From: a virus
DNA length: 20,421 nucleotides
Direction: 5' to 3' (one strand)
Virus record (IMG/VR): IMGVR_UViG_3300042924_002327
Location: 1-20,421 of that record
Below the pieces are notes generated by a model. The model made no database searches, was not told the origin of the DNA, and was given only the letters and a program-made list of their open reading frames with translations. The translations under genes were made by a program, and so were the position numbers. Shown here one piece after another: positions 10,885-18,569 of this stretch; position 1 is the stretch's first letter; every line of letters starts with the position of its first letter.

Positions 10885-12521
10885 TGGCGACTAAAATTAT
10901 TCTTAAAAAATCTAACACAGCAGGTGCAATACCTTTAACAACTGATCTAGAAATTGGTGAAGTAGCACTTAACCTTGCTGATCGTAAGCTTTATACTAAA
11001 AACAATTCTAACGCTGTAGTCCCAATTGGCTCTGCCTTTGTAAATGCTACAGCTCCTAGCGCACCTGCAGAAGGTGATCTTTGGTATGACTCAGATAACG
11101 ATCTTTTAAAATCTTATAATGGTACTGCTTGGTCAGCTGCTGGATATACTACACTAACTGCTTTGGCAGACGTTACCATTACTTCTGTAGCTACTGGTGA
11201 AGTTCTAAAGTATGACGGAACTTCTTCTAAGTGGATCAATAATACTCTTGCAGAAGCTGGTATTAGTGCCGTTGGACATACACATGTTTCAACTGACATT
11301 ACAGATTTTGCTGAAGCAGTACAAGATATTATTGGTGTAGACGTTATTGCTGGTACAGGTATTTCAGTAGCATATAACGACACTACTGGTAAAACTACTG
11401 TCACTAACTCTTCTATTTATACTCATCCAACACAAACAGCTATTGCCGTAGACGCTACTAACAATGGTACTAATGTTATTGACAGCGTTACAGTTAATAC
11501 GCTAGGGCATGTTACTGCTGTAACAACTCGTGATCTTTCTGCTGCTACAACTTCTGCAGCTGGGGTAATGAGTGCAGCTGATAAAACAAAACTAGATGGT
11601 ATTGCTACAGGTGCAGAAGTAAATCAAAATGCTTTTAGCTCTGTAATTGTTGCTGGTCAAACTACAGTAGAAGCAGATGCAAAGACTGACGCTTTAACTT
11701 TAGCAGCAGGTACTGGTATTTCTATTGCAACCAACGCTACTACAGATACTATTACTATTACTAACACAGCTCCTAACCAGACAGTTTCAATTGCTTCTGG
11801 TAGTGGTATTACCGTTTCAGGTACTTATCCTAGCTTTACTGTAGATCATACAGATACCTCTTCACAAGCTTCTGTAGATAACTCTGGTGCAACTGTAATC
11901 CAAGATGTCACTTTAGATAGCTTTGGTCATATTACAGGTTTAGCTTCTGTAGCTATTACTCCTGCTCTCATTGGTGCAGCTACCTCTGCTCACAACCATA
12001 CTCTAGACTCTCTTTCTAACGTTACTATTACCAGTAATGCTAACGGTGAAATTCTACGTTGGAATGGTACTGCTTGGGTTAACAACACTCTTGCAGAAGC
12101 TGGCATTCTAACTGCTGAAGCAGATACCCTTGCTACCGTAACTGGTCGTGGTGCAACTACTGCAACTGCAGTTACACTAACTAATGCTACAGCTTCTACA
12201 GGTACTACTTCAGGTGCACTAATTGTAACTGGTGGTGTAGGTGTTGGTGGAAACCTTAACGTTGGTGGCAATACTATTATTACAGGTAACCTAACCGTTA
12301 ACGGTACTACTACTACTGTAAACTCTAACACTGTTAACATTGGCGACAATATTATCATTCTAAATGCTGATGAAACAGGTGCTGCTAGCCAAAATGCTGG
12401 TTTTGAAGTAGAGCGTGGTACTGATACTAACGTACAGTTTATCTGGAATGAAGCTAATGATGCTTGGGATATGGGCGATTGGCCATTACAAAACGTTAAA
12501 CTAGACGGCGGTTCTTACTAA
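10884..12521 (+). CDS. Tail fibre protein 1 (545 aa)
   Basis: The N-terminal 50 residues (MATKIILKKSNTAGAIPLTT, LEIGEVALNLADRKLYTKN) are the attachment-type domain seen in many fibres and in the Mtd N-terminus. The shaft is low-complexity Thr/Ala/Val with 'TSAAGVMSAADKTKLDGIAT' near residue 224. The C-terminal block 'GNLTVNGTTTTVNSNTVNIG' and 'NAGFEVERGTD' is a widely shared fibre end piece. It has no S74 domain. The N-terminus is paralogous to that of fibre 2, so both probably attach to similar sites. Virion surface, host recognition. Confidence 0.85.
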   Translation: MATKIILKKSNTAGAIPLTTDLEIGEVALNLADRKLYTKNNSNAVVPIGSAFVNATAPSAPAEGDLWYDSDNDLLKSYNGTAWSAAGYTTLTALADVTITSVATGEVLKYDGTSSKWINNTLAEAGISAVGHTHVSTDITDFAEAVQDIIGVDVIAGTGISVAYNDTTGKTTVTNSSIYTHPTQTAIAVDATNNGTNVIDSVTVNTLGHVTAVTTRDLSAATTSAAGVMSAADKTKLDGIATGAEVNQNAFSSVIVAGQTTVEADAKTDALTLAAGTGISIATNATTDTITITNTAPNQTVSIASGSGITVSGTYPSFTVDHTDTSSQASVDNSGATVIQDVTLDSFGHITGLASVAITPALIGAATSAHNHTLDSLSNVTITSNANGEILRWNGTAWVNNTLAEAGILTAEADTLATVTGRGATTATAVTLTNATASTGTTSGALIVTGGVGVGGNLNVGGNTIITGNLTVNGTTTTVNSNTVNIGDNIIILNADETGAASQNAGFEVERGTDTNVQFIWNEANDAWDMGDWPLQNVKLDGGSY

Positions 12522-12543
12522 TTGACAGAAAGGTGTCATCTAT

Positions 12544-15500
12544 ATGGCTACTAAAATTATTCACAAAAAGTCTAGTGTTACTGAGAAAGTTCCACTAACT
12601 ACAGACTTAGAAGTCGGCGAGCTTGCTATCAACCTTGCCGATAAAAAACTCTTTACAAAAGATACTGGTAACAGTATTATTTCTTTAGGTAATACAGAAG
12701 AACAAAAACTACCTATTAAGGCAGACGTAGCTTTAGCTAAAGGAGATTTTTTGTATGCTACTGGAACAGTAGGAGCTTCTGGTAAAATTACAGTTAACAA
12801 GTTTATTGCTAACAATACTATTGAAGAACTTTATACTGTTGGTGTAGCAGAAAAAGATTTTGCTGTTGGAGATACTGGTTTTGCTGTTAGTTTTGGTGAA
12901 ATCAAAAATATTAACACTACTGGCAGTACAGTAAGTGAAACTTGGATAGATGGGACAATTCTTTATAGCTCAGCTACTACCTCAGGTAAGCTAACAAATG
13001 TAAAACCTACTGCACCTAACCAAAGTATTTCTGTTGCGATAGTTGTTCGTGCTCATGCTACGACAGGTATACTATTTGTACGGCCTATTGCTGGTTTTCA
13101 CTTAGATGAGCTTCATGATGTTTCTTCCATTACTCCTACTAATGGTCAACCTTTAACTTGGAATTCTACTACTTCTGTATGGAATCCAAGTAGCACTATT
13201 ACAGCGTCTACTACAGGCTCCGCTGCAACCCTTACTACTCCTCGTACTATTGCTATCAGTGGTGATGTAACAGGTACAGCTACTAGCTTTGATGGTAGTG
13301 CTAACATTTCAATTTCTTCAGCTATTACTGCTGGGGCTATTGTAAACGCAGACATTAATGCTAGTGCGGCTATTGCTGACACTAAGCTAGCTACTATTTC
13401 AACTGCTGGTAAAGTTTCTAACTCAGCTACAACTGCAACAAACGCAAACACAGCTAGTGCTATTGTTGCTCGTGATGCTTCTGGTAACTTTTCAGCTGGA
13501 ACAGTTACAGCAGCGTTAAGTGGTAATGCTACTACTGCTACTACTTGGCAAACAGCTAGAAACCTTACTGTAGGTAACACAGCTAAGTCAGTTAATGGCT
13601 CTGTTAACGTAGCTTGGAGCTTAACCGAAATTGGTGCAGAAGCAGAACAAACTTCTGGTGTTCCAAGAGCTAACTTAGGTACTCCTACAGTTCGGGAAGC
13701 TGCTCTGTTCGATGCACAGTTTACAAATAAAACCGATAGATTTAACATTGCTAATATTTGGGTAGAAACTTCTACAGACAATGTGACTTGGACGGATACT
13801 GCTGCAAGTGATGTAAACAAACGTAGGTTAGTTGGCGGGGATGTTAGTTTATCAGGTATTGTTATTCCTTATAACACACCTTACTTCCGTATTAGATTTC
13901 GTGCTACTAGTTATGTTTATCTCAATTCTTTTTATTCATACTTTTCAGGAGGAGGTCACAGTACTTCTGTACAAGTATTTAAAAAACATGATAGTGGTGC
14001 TTGGACTCAACATACTAGCTCTACAGCTCAAGTGGCTGGTCAACCTGGTCATATTTATTTACCGTTTAGTACTATTCCTTTTCATCCAACAGGTACACTC
14101 GGAACTCATTTTCATGAAGTTTATGTGTTATTTACACCAACTTGGAATGGAAGTTTTCCTAGTAATAACATCGCTATATACAACAATCAATGGTGGGGTG
14201 GTTATCCTACAGGAAGAAGAAACGTATACTCTACAGACGAATTTGGTAATGTAGACTTCCCAGCAGCTATCGGAGCAGCAAATGGTACAGCAGCAGAACC
14301 AGCCTATGACTTTACTTCGGATACTAACACTGGAATGTATCTTGCTAGTGCAGATACTCTTGGTTTTGCTACAAACGGTACTGCAGCTGCCCAATTTACT
14401 TCCGCAGGTAACCTTCGTCTATTCAATACTGCAGGCACCTTCTACTCAGAGTTTTCTAATCAACCTACTGCAAACAGAACTATCACAATTCCAGATGGAA
14501 ACGTGACTTTAACTGCTGGAACAATGGCAACAACTACTGATGTAGCTGCTAAAGTTTCTTCAGTAACAGGTACTGCTCCTATTGTTAGTTCAGGAGGCAT
14601 AACTCCTGCTATTTCTATTAGTGCCGCTACAACTTCTGCGGCAGGTTCTATGAGTGCAGCTGATAAAACAAAGCTAGATGGTATTGCAGCAGGTGCTCAA
14701 GTTAACGTAGCAACTAATATCTCTCAAGGAACAAGAACAACTACTACTGTCCCTATTACCTCAAGTACAGGAACAGGAGCTACACTTGATATTGCTACAA
14801 CTAGCTTAGCCGGAGTTATGTCTTCAGCAGATAAAACAAAGCTAGACGGTATTGCAGCTAATGCTAATAACTACGTACTTCCTTTTGCTTCTACAACTGT
14901 TACTGGTGGTGGAAGGGTATTCAGTGATACTGTGCAATCAGTTGCAGCTAATGCCGTTTCTTCTACAGCTTCTCGTACTTATGGTACTCAACCTAATGCA
15001 GCTGCTCAACTTGTAGTTAACGTTCCTTGGACTGATACTGTTTATACACTTCCAGCTGCAACTTCAACTGCACTAGGTGGTGTAGAGTTGTTTAGTGACA
15101 CAGTTCAAACTACAGCTGCTAACGCTGTAACTACAACTGCTAGCAGAACCTATGGCATTCAAGTTAACGCTGCAGGTCAAGCTGTAGTTAACGTACCTTG
15201 GACAGATGCTAACTGGTATCCTACAGCTTATAGCTGGACAGATGGAACTACAGCAGGGCCTACAGGCTCACTAACTGGTGCAGGTATGACTGCTGTTAGC
15301 TTTGGAGCTATCCCTAGTGCTTCAGACACAGCTTCAGGTATCGTAACTACAGGTACTCAAACTTTTGCTGGTGCGAAAACTTTTACTACAGTTACAGCTA
15401 CAGACTTTAACACTACTTCAGATGTTAGCCTAAAAGAAAACATTGAGGCTATTACTAGCCCATTAGCAATTGTAACCCGACTAAGAGGTGTTTCTTTTAA

Positions 15501-15690
15501 CTGGAAAGAAGATAATCGTGCAGCTATTGGCTTGATTGCTCAAGAAGTAGAAAAGGTTTTACCAGAAGTAGTCACTGAAAGAGAAAACGGTACTAAAGCA
15601 GTAGCTTATGCTAACCTTGTTGCTGTGCTAATTGAAGCAGTAAAAGAACTAAAAGAAGAAATCGAACTATTAAAGGCTAAAGCCGAGTAA
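12544..15690 (+). CDS. Tail fibre protein 2 with C-terminal S74 intramolecular chaperone (1048 aa)
   Basis: Order of parts: an N-terminal domain paralogous to fibre 1 (1-50); a Thr/Ala-rich shaft; an aromatic-rich insert at about 375-575 ('YNTPYFRIRFRATSYVYLNS', 'HPTGTLGTHFHEVY', 'NNQWWGGYPTGRRN'), a likely receptor-binding module; two 'DKTKLDGIA' linkers; a tandem pair of about 50 residues ('FSDTVQ..AANAV..TASRTYG'); and a C-terminal Peptidase_S74 domain. In S74 the expected Ser-x4-Lys dyad is S959 and K964 ('TSDVSLKENI'). The chaperone helps trimer folding, then cuts itself off just before the Ser. A C-terminal coiled coil follows (LIEAVKELKEEIELLKAK). Confidence 0.9.
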   Translation: MATKIIHKKSSVTEKVPLTTDLEVGELAINLADKKLFTKDTGNSIISLGNTEEQKLPIKADVALAKGDFLYATGTVGASGKITVNKFIANNTIEELYTVGVAEKDFAVGDTGFAVSFGEIKNINTTGSTVSETWIDGTILYSSATTSGKLTNVKPTAPNQSISVAIVVRAHATTGILFVRPIAGFHLDELHDVSSITPTNGQPLTWNSTTSVWNPSSTITASTTGSAATLTTPRTIAISGDVTGTATSFDGSANISISSAITAGAIVNADINASAAIADTKLATISTAGKVSNSATTATNANTASAIVARDASGNFSAGTVTAALSGNATTATTWQTARNLTVGNTAKSVNGSVNVAWSLTEIGAEAEQTSGVPRANLGTPTVREAALFDAQFTNKTDRFNIANIWVETSTDNVTWTDTAASDVNKRRLVGGDVSLSGIVIPYNTPYFRIRFRATSYVYLNSFYSYFSGGGHSTSVQVFKKHDSGAWTQHTSSTAQVAGQPGHIYLPFSTIPFHPTGTLGTHFHEVYVLFTPTWNGSFPSNNIAIYNNQWWGGYPTGRRNVYSTDEFGNVDFPAAIGAANGTAAEPAYDFTSDTNTGMYLASADTLGFATNGTAAAQFTSAGNLRLFNTAGTFYSEFSNQPTANRTITIPDGNVTLTAGTMATTTDVAAKVSSVTGTAPIVSSGGITPAISISAATTSAAGSMSAADKTKLDGIAAGAQVNVATNISQGTRTTTTVPITSSTGTGATLDIATTSLAGVMSSADKTKLDGIAANANNYVLPFASTTVTGGGRVFSDTVQSVAANAVSSTASRTYGTQPNAAAQLVVNVPWTDTVYTLPAATSTALGGVELFSDTVQTTAANAVTTTASRTYGIQVNAAGQAVVNVPWTDANWYPTAYSWTDGTTAGPTGSLTGAGMTAVSFGAIPSASDTASGIVTTGTQTFAGAKTFTTVTATDFNTTSDVSLKENIEAITSPLAIVTRLRGVSFNWKEDNRAAIGLIAQEVEKVLPEVVTERENGTKAVAYANLVAVLIEAVKELKEEIELLKAKAE

Positions 15691-15711
15691 CTCTAGAAAG
15701 GAGATATGAAG

Positions 15712-16362
15712 ATGGCAATTCAAGTTGGAGGTACTACTGTAATCGGAAACAGTCGTAGCCTCGAAAATATCGCATCAGTAGATTCTGCTACTACTACAGT
15801 TCTAACTACTGCTATGACAGGTAAGCAGACTGCTGATGCTACACTAACAGCACTTGCAGGTTTAGACACTACAGCAGGTTTAGTTGCACAAACAGGAACA
15901 GATACCTTTACTAAGCGTACACTTGCTGCAGGTACAGGAGTTACTGTTACAAATGGCAATGGATCAGCAGGAAATCCCACTGTATCTTTAGGTGTAACTA
16001 CCCTTGGCGTTTCTGAAGCTAGTAAAGCAGTTACTGCTGCGGCTGATGGAACCGTAACCTTTTCAAGTGCTATTAAAGAAACCGTATTTACTCTTGCAGG
16101 TACAGCTCTAGATCCTAATAATGGAACTATCCAACTTATAACTCTTACTGCTAGTCGCACACTGACTGACTCTATTCTTGCAGGTGAAAGTATGACAGTA
16201 ATGATTGACGATGGTACTAACTTTACAATAACTTGGCCTACTATGACATGGGTTAACAACGGTAGAGTTGCGCCTACTCTCGCAACCACTGGCTATACTG
16301 TAGTAGCACTCTGGAAAGTTAGTACAACACTTTATGGTGCATTAGTAGGGAATGGTACATAA
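15712..16362 (+). CDS. Tail-fibre-like protein (216 aa)
   Basis: I start at ATG 15712 ([20 protein letters not shown]), 8 nt after AAGGAG; the ATG at 15706 is too close to the SD. The N-terminus is a short fibre motif seen in phage and prophage fibres. The middle has '[15 protein letters not shown]', typical of shaft segments. The C-terminal part ('[20 protein letters not shown]', '[15 protein letters not shown]') is a beta domain common at fibre tips. The stop overlaps the next ATG (TAATG). Confidence 0.78.
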   Translation: MAIQVGGTTVIGNSRSLENIASVDSATTTVLTTAMTGKQTADATLTALAGLDTTAGLVAQTGTDTFTKRTLAAGTGVTVTNGNGSAGNPTVSLGVTTLGVSEASKAVTAAADGTVTFSSAIKETVFTLAGTALDPNNGTIQLITLTASRTLTDSILAGESMTVMIDDGTNFTITWPTMTWVNNGRVAPTLATTGYTVVALWKVSTTLYGALVGNGT

Positions 16363-17312
16363 TGTTTACAACTAAACATTTACTAGGTGCAGATACTGGG
16401 GGTAGCAAAAACAGAGGTATCTTTGGTGGTGGTGCTATTAACTCTTCAAGCACTTACTACAACACCATGGATTATATCACTATTTCTACTCTAGGTAACG
16501 CTGTTGATTTTGGTGATTTAACTTCGGCTAGATATGGAACTGCTGCAACTTCTAGTGGCTCAAGGGGAGTCTTTGGCGGTGGTCAAACCAATGCTTCTAG
16601 TAGATCTAACGTAATAGAATACATTACGATTGTAACTACAGGAAACTCTATTGACTTTGGAGACTTGACTGTTTCTAGAGCTGGTCTCGGGGCAACCTCT
16701 GATGGCTCAAGGGGTGTTTTTGGTGGAGGTTTTACCTCAAATAGCAGTAACGTAATAGACTACATTACGATTGCAACTACAGGTAATGCTACTGACCTGG
16801 GAGACTTAACGGTTGCTAGACATGACATTACTGCCACATCAAATGGGTCTAGAGGTGTCTTTGGTGGTGGACAAGAAGGTTTCTTCGCGACGGGCCGAAC
16901 AAACACAATAGACTATAAAACTATTGCTACAACAGGTAACGCTACTGACTTTGGAGACTTGACTCTTAATCTATCACAACTCGCGGCCACATCAAATGGG
17001 CCTAGAGGTGTTTTTGGTGGTGGAAACAACATTTCCAACTCTGCTGTAAACACAATAGCCTACATTACGATTGCAACTGCAGGTAACGCTATTGATTTTG
17101 GAGACTTGACTCAAAGAAGAAACTTTGTGGCTGCAACTTCTAATGGCTCAAGGGGAGTCTTTGGAGGTGGGTATCAACCTGATGTGGTTGAAGCAGTGGT
17201 TAATGCTATTGACTATATCACAATTTCCACTACAGGTAACGCTACTGACTTTGGGGACTTAACGGTTGCTAGACAGGCTCTTGCCGCTCTTTCAGGTTTT
17301 ACGGGTGCTTAA
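16362..17312 (+). CDS. Six-repeat kelch-like fibre or tip protein (316 aa)
   Basis: After a 17-residue leader the protein is six repeats of about 48-54 residues. Each begins 'RGVFGGG', continues with 'N.IDYITI.TTGNA.DFGDL' and ends in 'ATSNGS' before the next. The Gly-rich start and strand pattern match kelch-like repeats, so a six-bladed beta-propeller is likely. Such proteins occur near phage fibre genes and probably bind a host surface sugar or protein. The region between 'GGG' and 'N.IDY' is the most variable and may form the binding face. TAATG coupling to the gene before it and a direct TAA-ATG junction after it place it in the fibre operon. Confidence 0.8.
   Translation: MFTTKHLLGADTGGSKNRGIFGGGAINSSSTYYNTMDYITISTLGNAVDFGDLTSARYGTAATSSGSRGVFGGGQTNASSRSNVIEYITIVTTGNSIDFGDLTVSRAGLGATSDGSRGVFGGGFTSNSSNVIDYITIATTGNATDLGDLTVARHDITATSNGSRGVFGGGQEGFFATGRTNTIDYKTIATTGNATDFGDLTLNLSQLAATSNGPRGVFGGGNNISNSAVNTIAYITIATAGNAIDFGDLTQRRNFVAATSNGSRGVFGGGYQPDVVEAVVNAIDYITISTTGNATDFGDLTVARQALAALSGFTGA
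16413..17300 (+). repeat. Six tandem coding repeats (about 145-160 bp each)
   Basis: DNA repeats underlying the kelch-like protein. Conserved pieces include GGTGTTTTTGGTGG-like starts, 'ACTACAGGTAACGCTACTGAC' style middles and 'TCAAATGGG' or 'GATGGCTCAAGG' ends. They are close enough at DNA level that recombination between units could change repeat number. Confidence 0.75.
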
Positions 17313-18125
17313 ATGAGTAATATTGTAACTAAAACAGTAACTCTTCCTGCTACTACTTCGGTAAATGCTGCAGTGCTAGCAAAAGTCTCAGAACGTATGC
17401 CAGAACTTGTAGAAAAAACTAAAGCTTTTGATAGAAGTAATAGTCAGTCTACTCTTCAAATGATGACGCTTACCATGATGAATGGTCAGTCGCCTATGAG
17501 AATGTTAAGACAAATTTTAGCAGAAGTAGAAAAACGAAAAATGGCTTTAGCAGAAGCTCAGTTAAGTCATGCTAAACTTGTAACCGAAATTGAAGAACTT
17601 TCCAGTAAACCCTACAGCTTAGTAAATGAGGCTGAGCTGAGACTCAAAAATATCAGTCTAGACTTGCTAGAAAATAAAGTAAACGGTGCTTTCAAAGATA
17701 TCGCTTCTTTAGCAGACGCTTACGATGCAATCAAAACTAAGAATAATATTTTAGATTGGGATGAATCTACTTTTGAAGCTGAAGAAAAACAACATCATGT
17801 ACGTAGAGGCTTTGAGTTACTGTACCATAATCTAGTAGAATGTTCTAGAGCTAAAGAAGCAACTATTGAATACTTACAACAGTATGGTGTTCATGTTCAA
17901 ATTGCTTTAGCAGAAGTTTCAGGTTATATTAATTACACTAATGAGCGTATCAAAAATCAAGAAATTTTTTCTAGTGCAGATTTAGAAGAATTCTTAGATG
18001 CAATGGCTGCAAAGTATTCCTCTTTTGCTGATGAAATCTCTGAAAGAATCTTTGGTAAAGTTGAAATGACTAACAAAGAGTATATGATGCTCACTTCTGA
18101 TAAAAATCAAGATAAGGAAGATTAA
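17313..18125 (+). CDS. Hypothetical helical protein (270 aa)
   Basis: The ATG follows the previous TAA with no gap and no good SD, so translation is likely coupled. After an extended N-terminus (NIVTKTVTLPATTSVNAAVL) the protein is mostly helical, with coiled-coil stretches near residues 70-95 (QILAEVEKRKMALAEAQLSH) and 110-140. The end is acidic. There is no enzyme motif. It could be a chaperone, scaffold or fibre-assembly factor, but this rests on position only. Confidence 0.7.
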   Translation: MSNIVTKTVTLPATTSVNAAVLAKVSERMPELVEKTKAFDRSNSQSTLQMMTLTMMNGQSPMRMLRQILAEVEKRKMALAEAQLSHAKLVTEIEELSSKPYSLVNEAELRLKNISLDLLENKVNGAFKDIASLADAYDAIKTKNNILDWDESTFEAEEKQHHVRRGFELLYHNLVECSRAKEATIEYLQQYGVHVQIALAEVSGYINYTNERIKNQEIFSSADLEEFLDAMAAKYSSFADEISERIFGKVEMTNKEYMMLTSDKNQDKED

Positions 18126-18128
18126 TCT

Positions 18129-18557
18129 ATGAGTTATGTTAAAGTAGAAAATGGAGAAGTGGTATCATACCCTTACTCTTTATACCAGCTAAAACAAGAC
18201 AACCCTAACACCTCTTTTCCAGAATCAATTAGTAGTAGTATCCTACTAGAGTATGGTGTACTTGAAGTCGTTCACTTACCACAACCCGGTTATGACTATC
18301 TTACTGAAAAACTAACTGAAGAAACTGAAGTTACCCTAGTAAATGGGTCATGGTGCGTTGGTTGGTCTGTGGTAGCTCTAACTAAAGAAGAAAAAGTAGA
18401 GCTAAAGATTAATCAAGAGAATCAACGTAGTATTGCCTATGCTACTGAAGCTGATCCTTTGTTTTTTCAATGGCAGGCAGAAGAAGCTACAAAAGAAGAA
18501 TGGCTAGCAAAACGTCAAGAAATTCGTGATCGCTATCCTTATCCTGAAGAAATTTAA
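18129..18557 (+). CDS. Possible tail-fibre assembly or structural accessory protein (142 aa)
   Basis: SD AAGGAAG precedes ATG 18129. The N-terminal half 'SYPYSLYQLKQDNPNTSFPE' and 'YGVLEVVHLPQP' is a motif found in many small phage proteins next to fibre genes. The C-terminal half 'AYATEADPLFFQWQAEEATK' and 'EWLAKRQEIRDRYPYPE' is also a shared module. Role in fibre assembly is inferred from these neighbours. No membrane or secretion signal is seen. Confidence 0.75.
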   Translation: MSYVKVENGEVVSYPYSLYQLKQDNPNTSFPESISSSILLEYGVLEVVHLPQPGYDYLTEKLTEETEVTLVNGSWCVGWSVVALTKEEKVELKINQENQRSIAYATEADPLFFQWQAEEATKEEWLAKRQEIRDRYPYPEEI

Positions 18558-18569
18558 TAGGAGAACTCA

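Noticed and set aside
13832-14254. Plus-strand 140-aa hydrophobic frame inside fibre 2
   Set aside because: It is an alternate-frame shadow of an aromatic-rich coding stretch, lacks an SD, and lies wholly inside a well-supported gene.
13146-16289. Long minus-strand open frames opposite the fibre genes (for example 13146-13820 and 15720-16289)
   Set aside because: They are mirror frames of Thr/Ala/Val-rich coding repeats, with low-complexity products and no SD sites.
16413-17300. CRISPR-like array
   Set aside because: The repeats are in-frame coding units of about 150 bp without spacers of constant size.
16362-17312. Diversity-generating retroelement target
   Set aside because: No reverse transcriptase, template repeat or lectin-fold variable region with an A-rich pattern is visible in the window.
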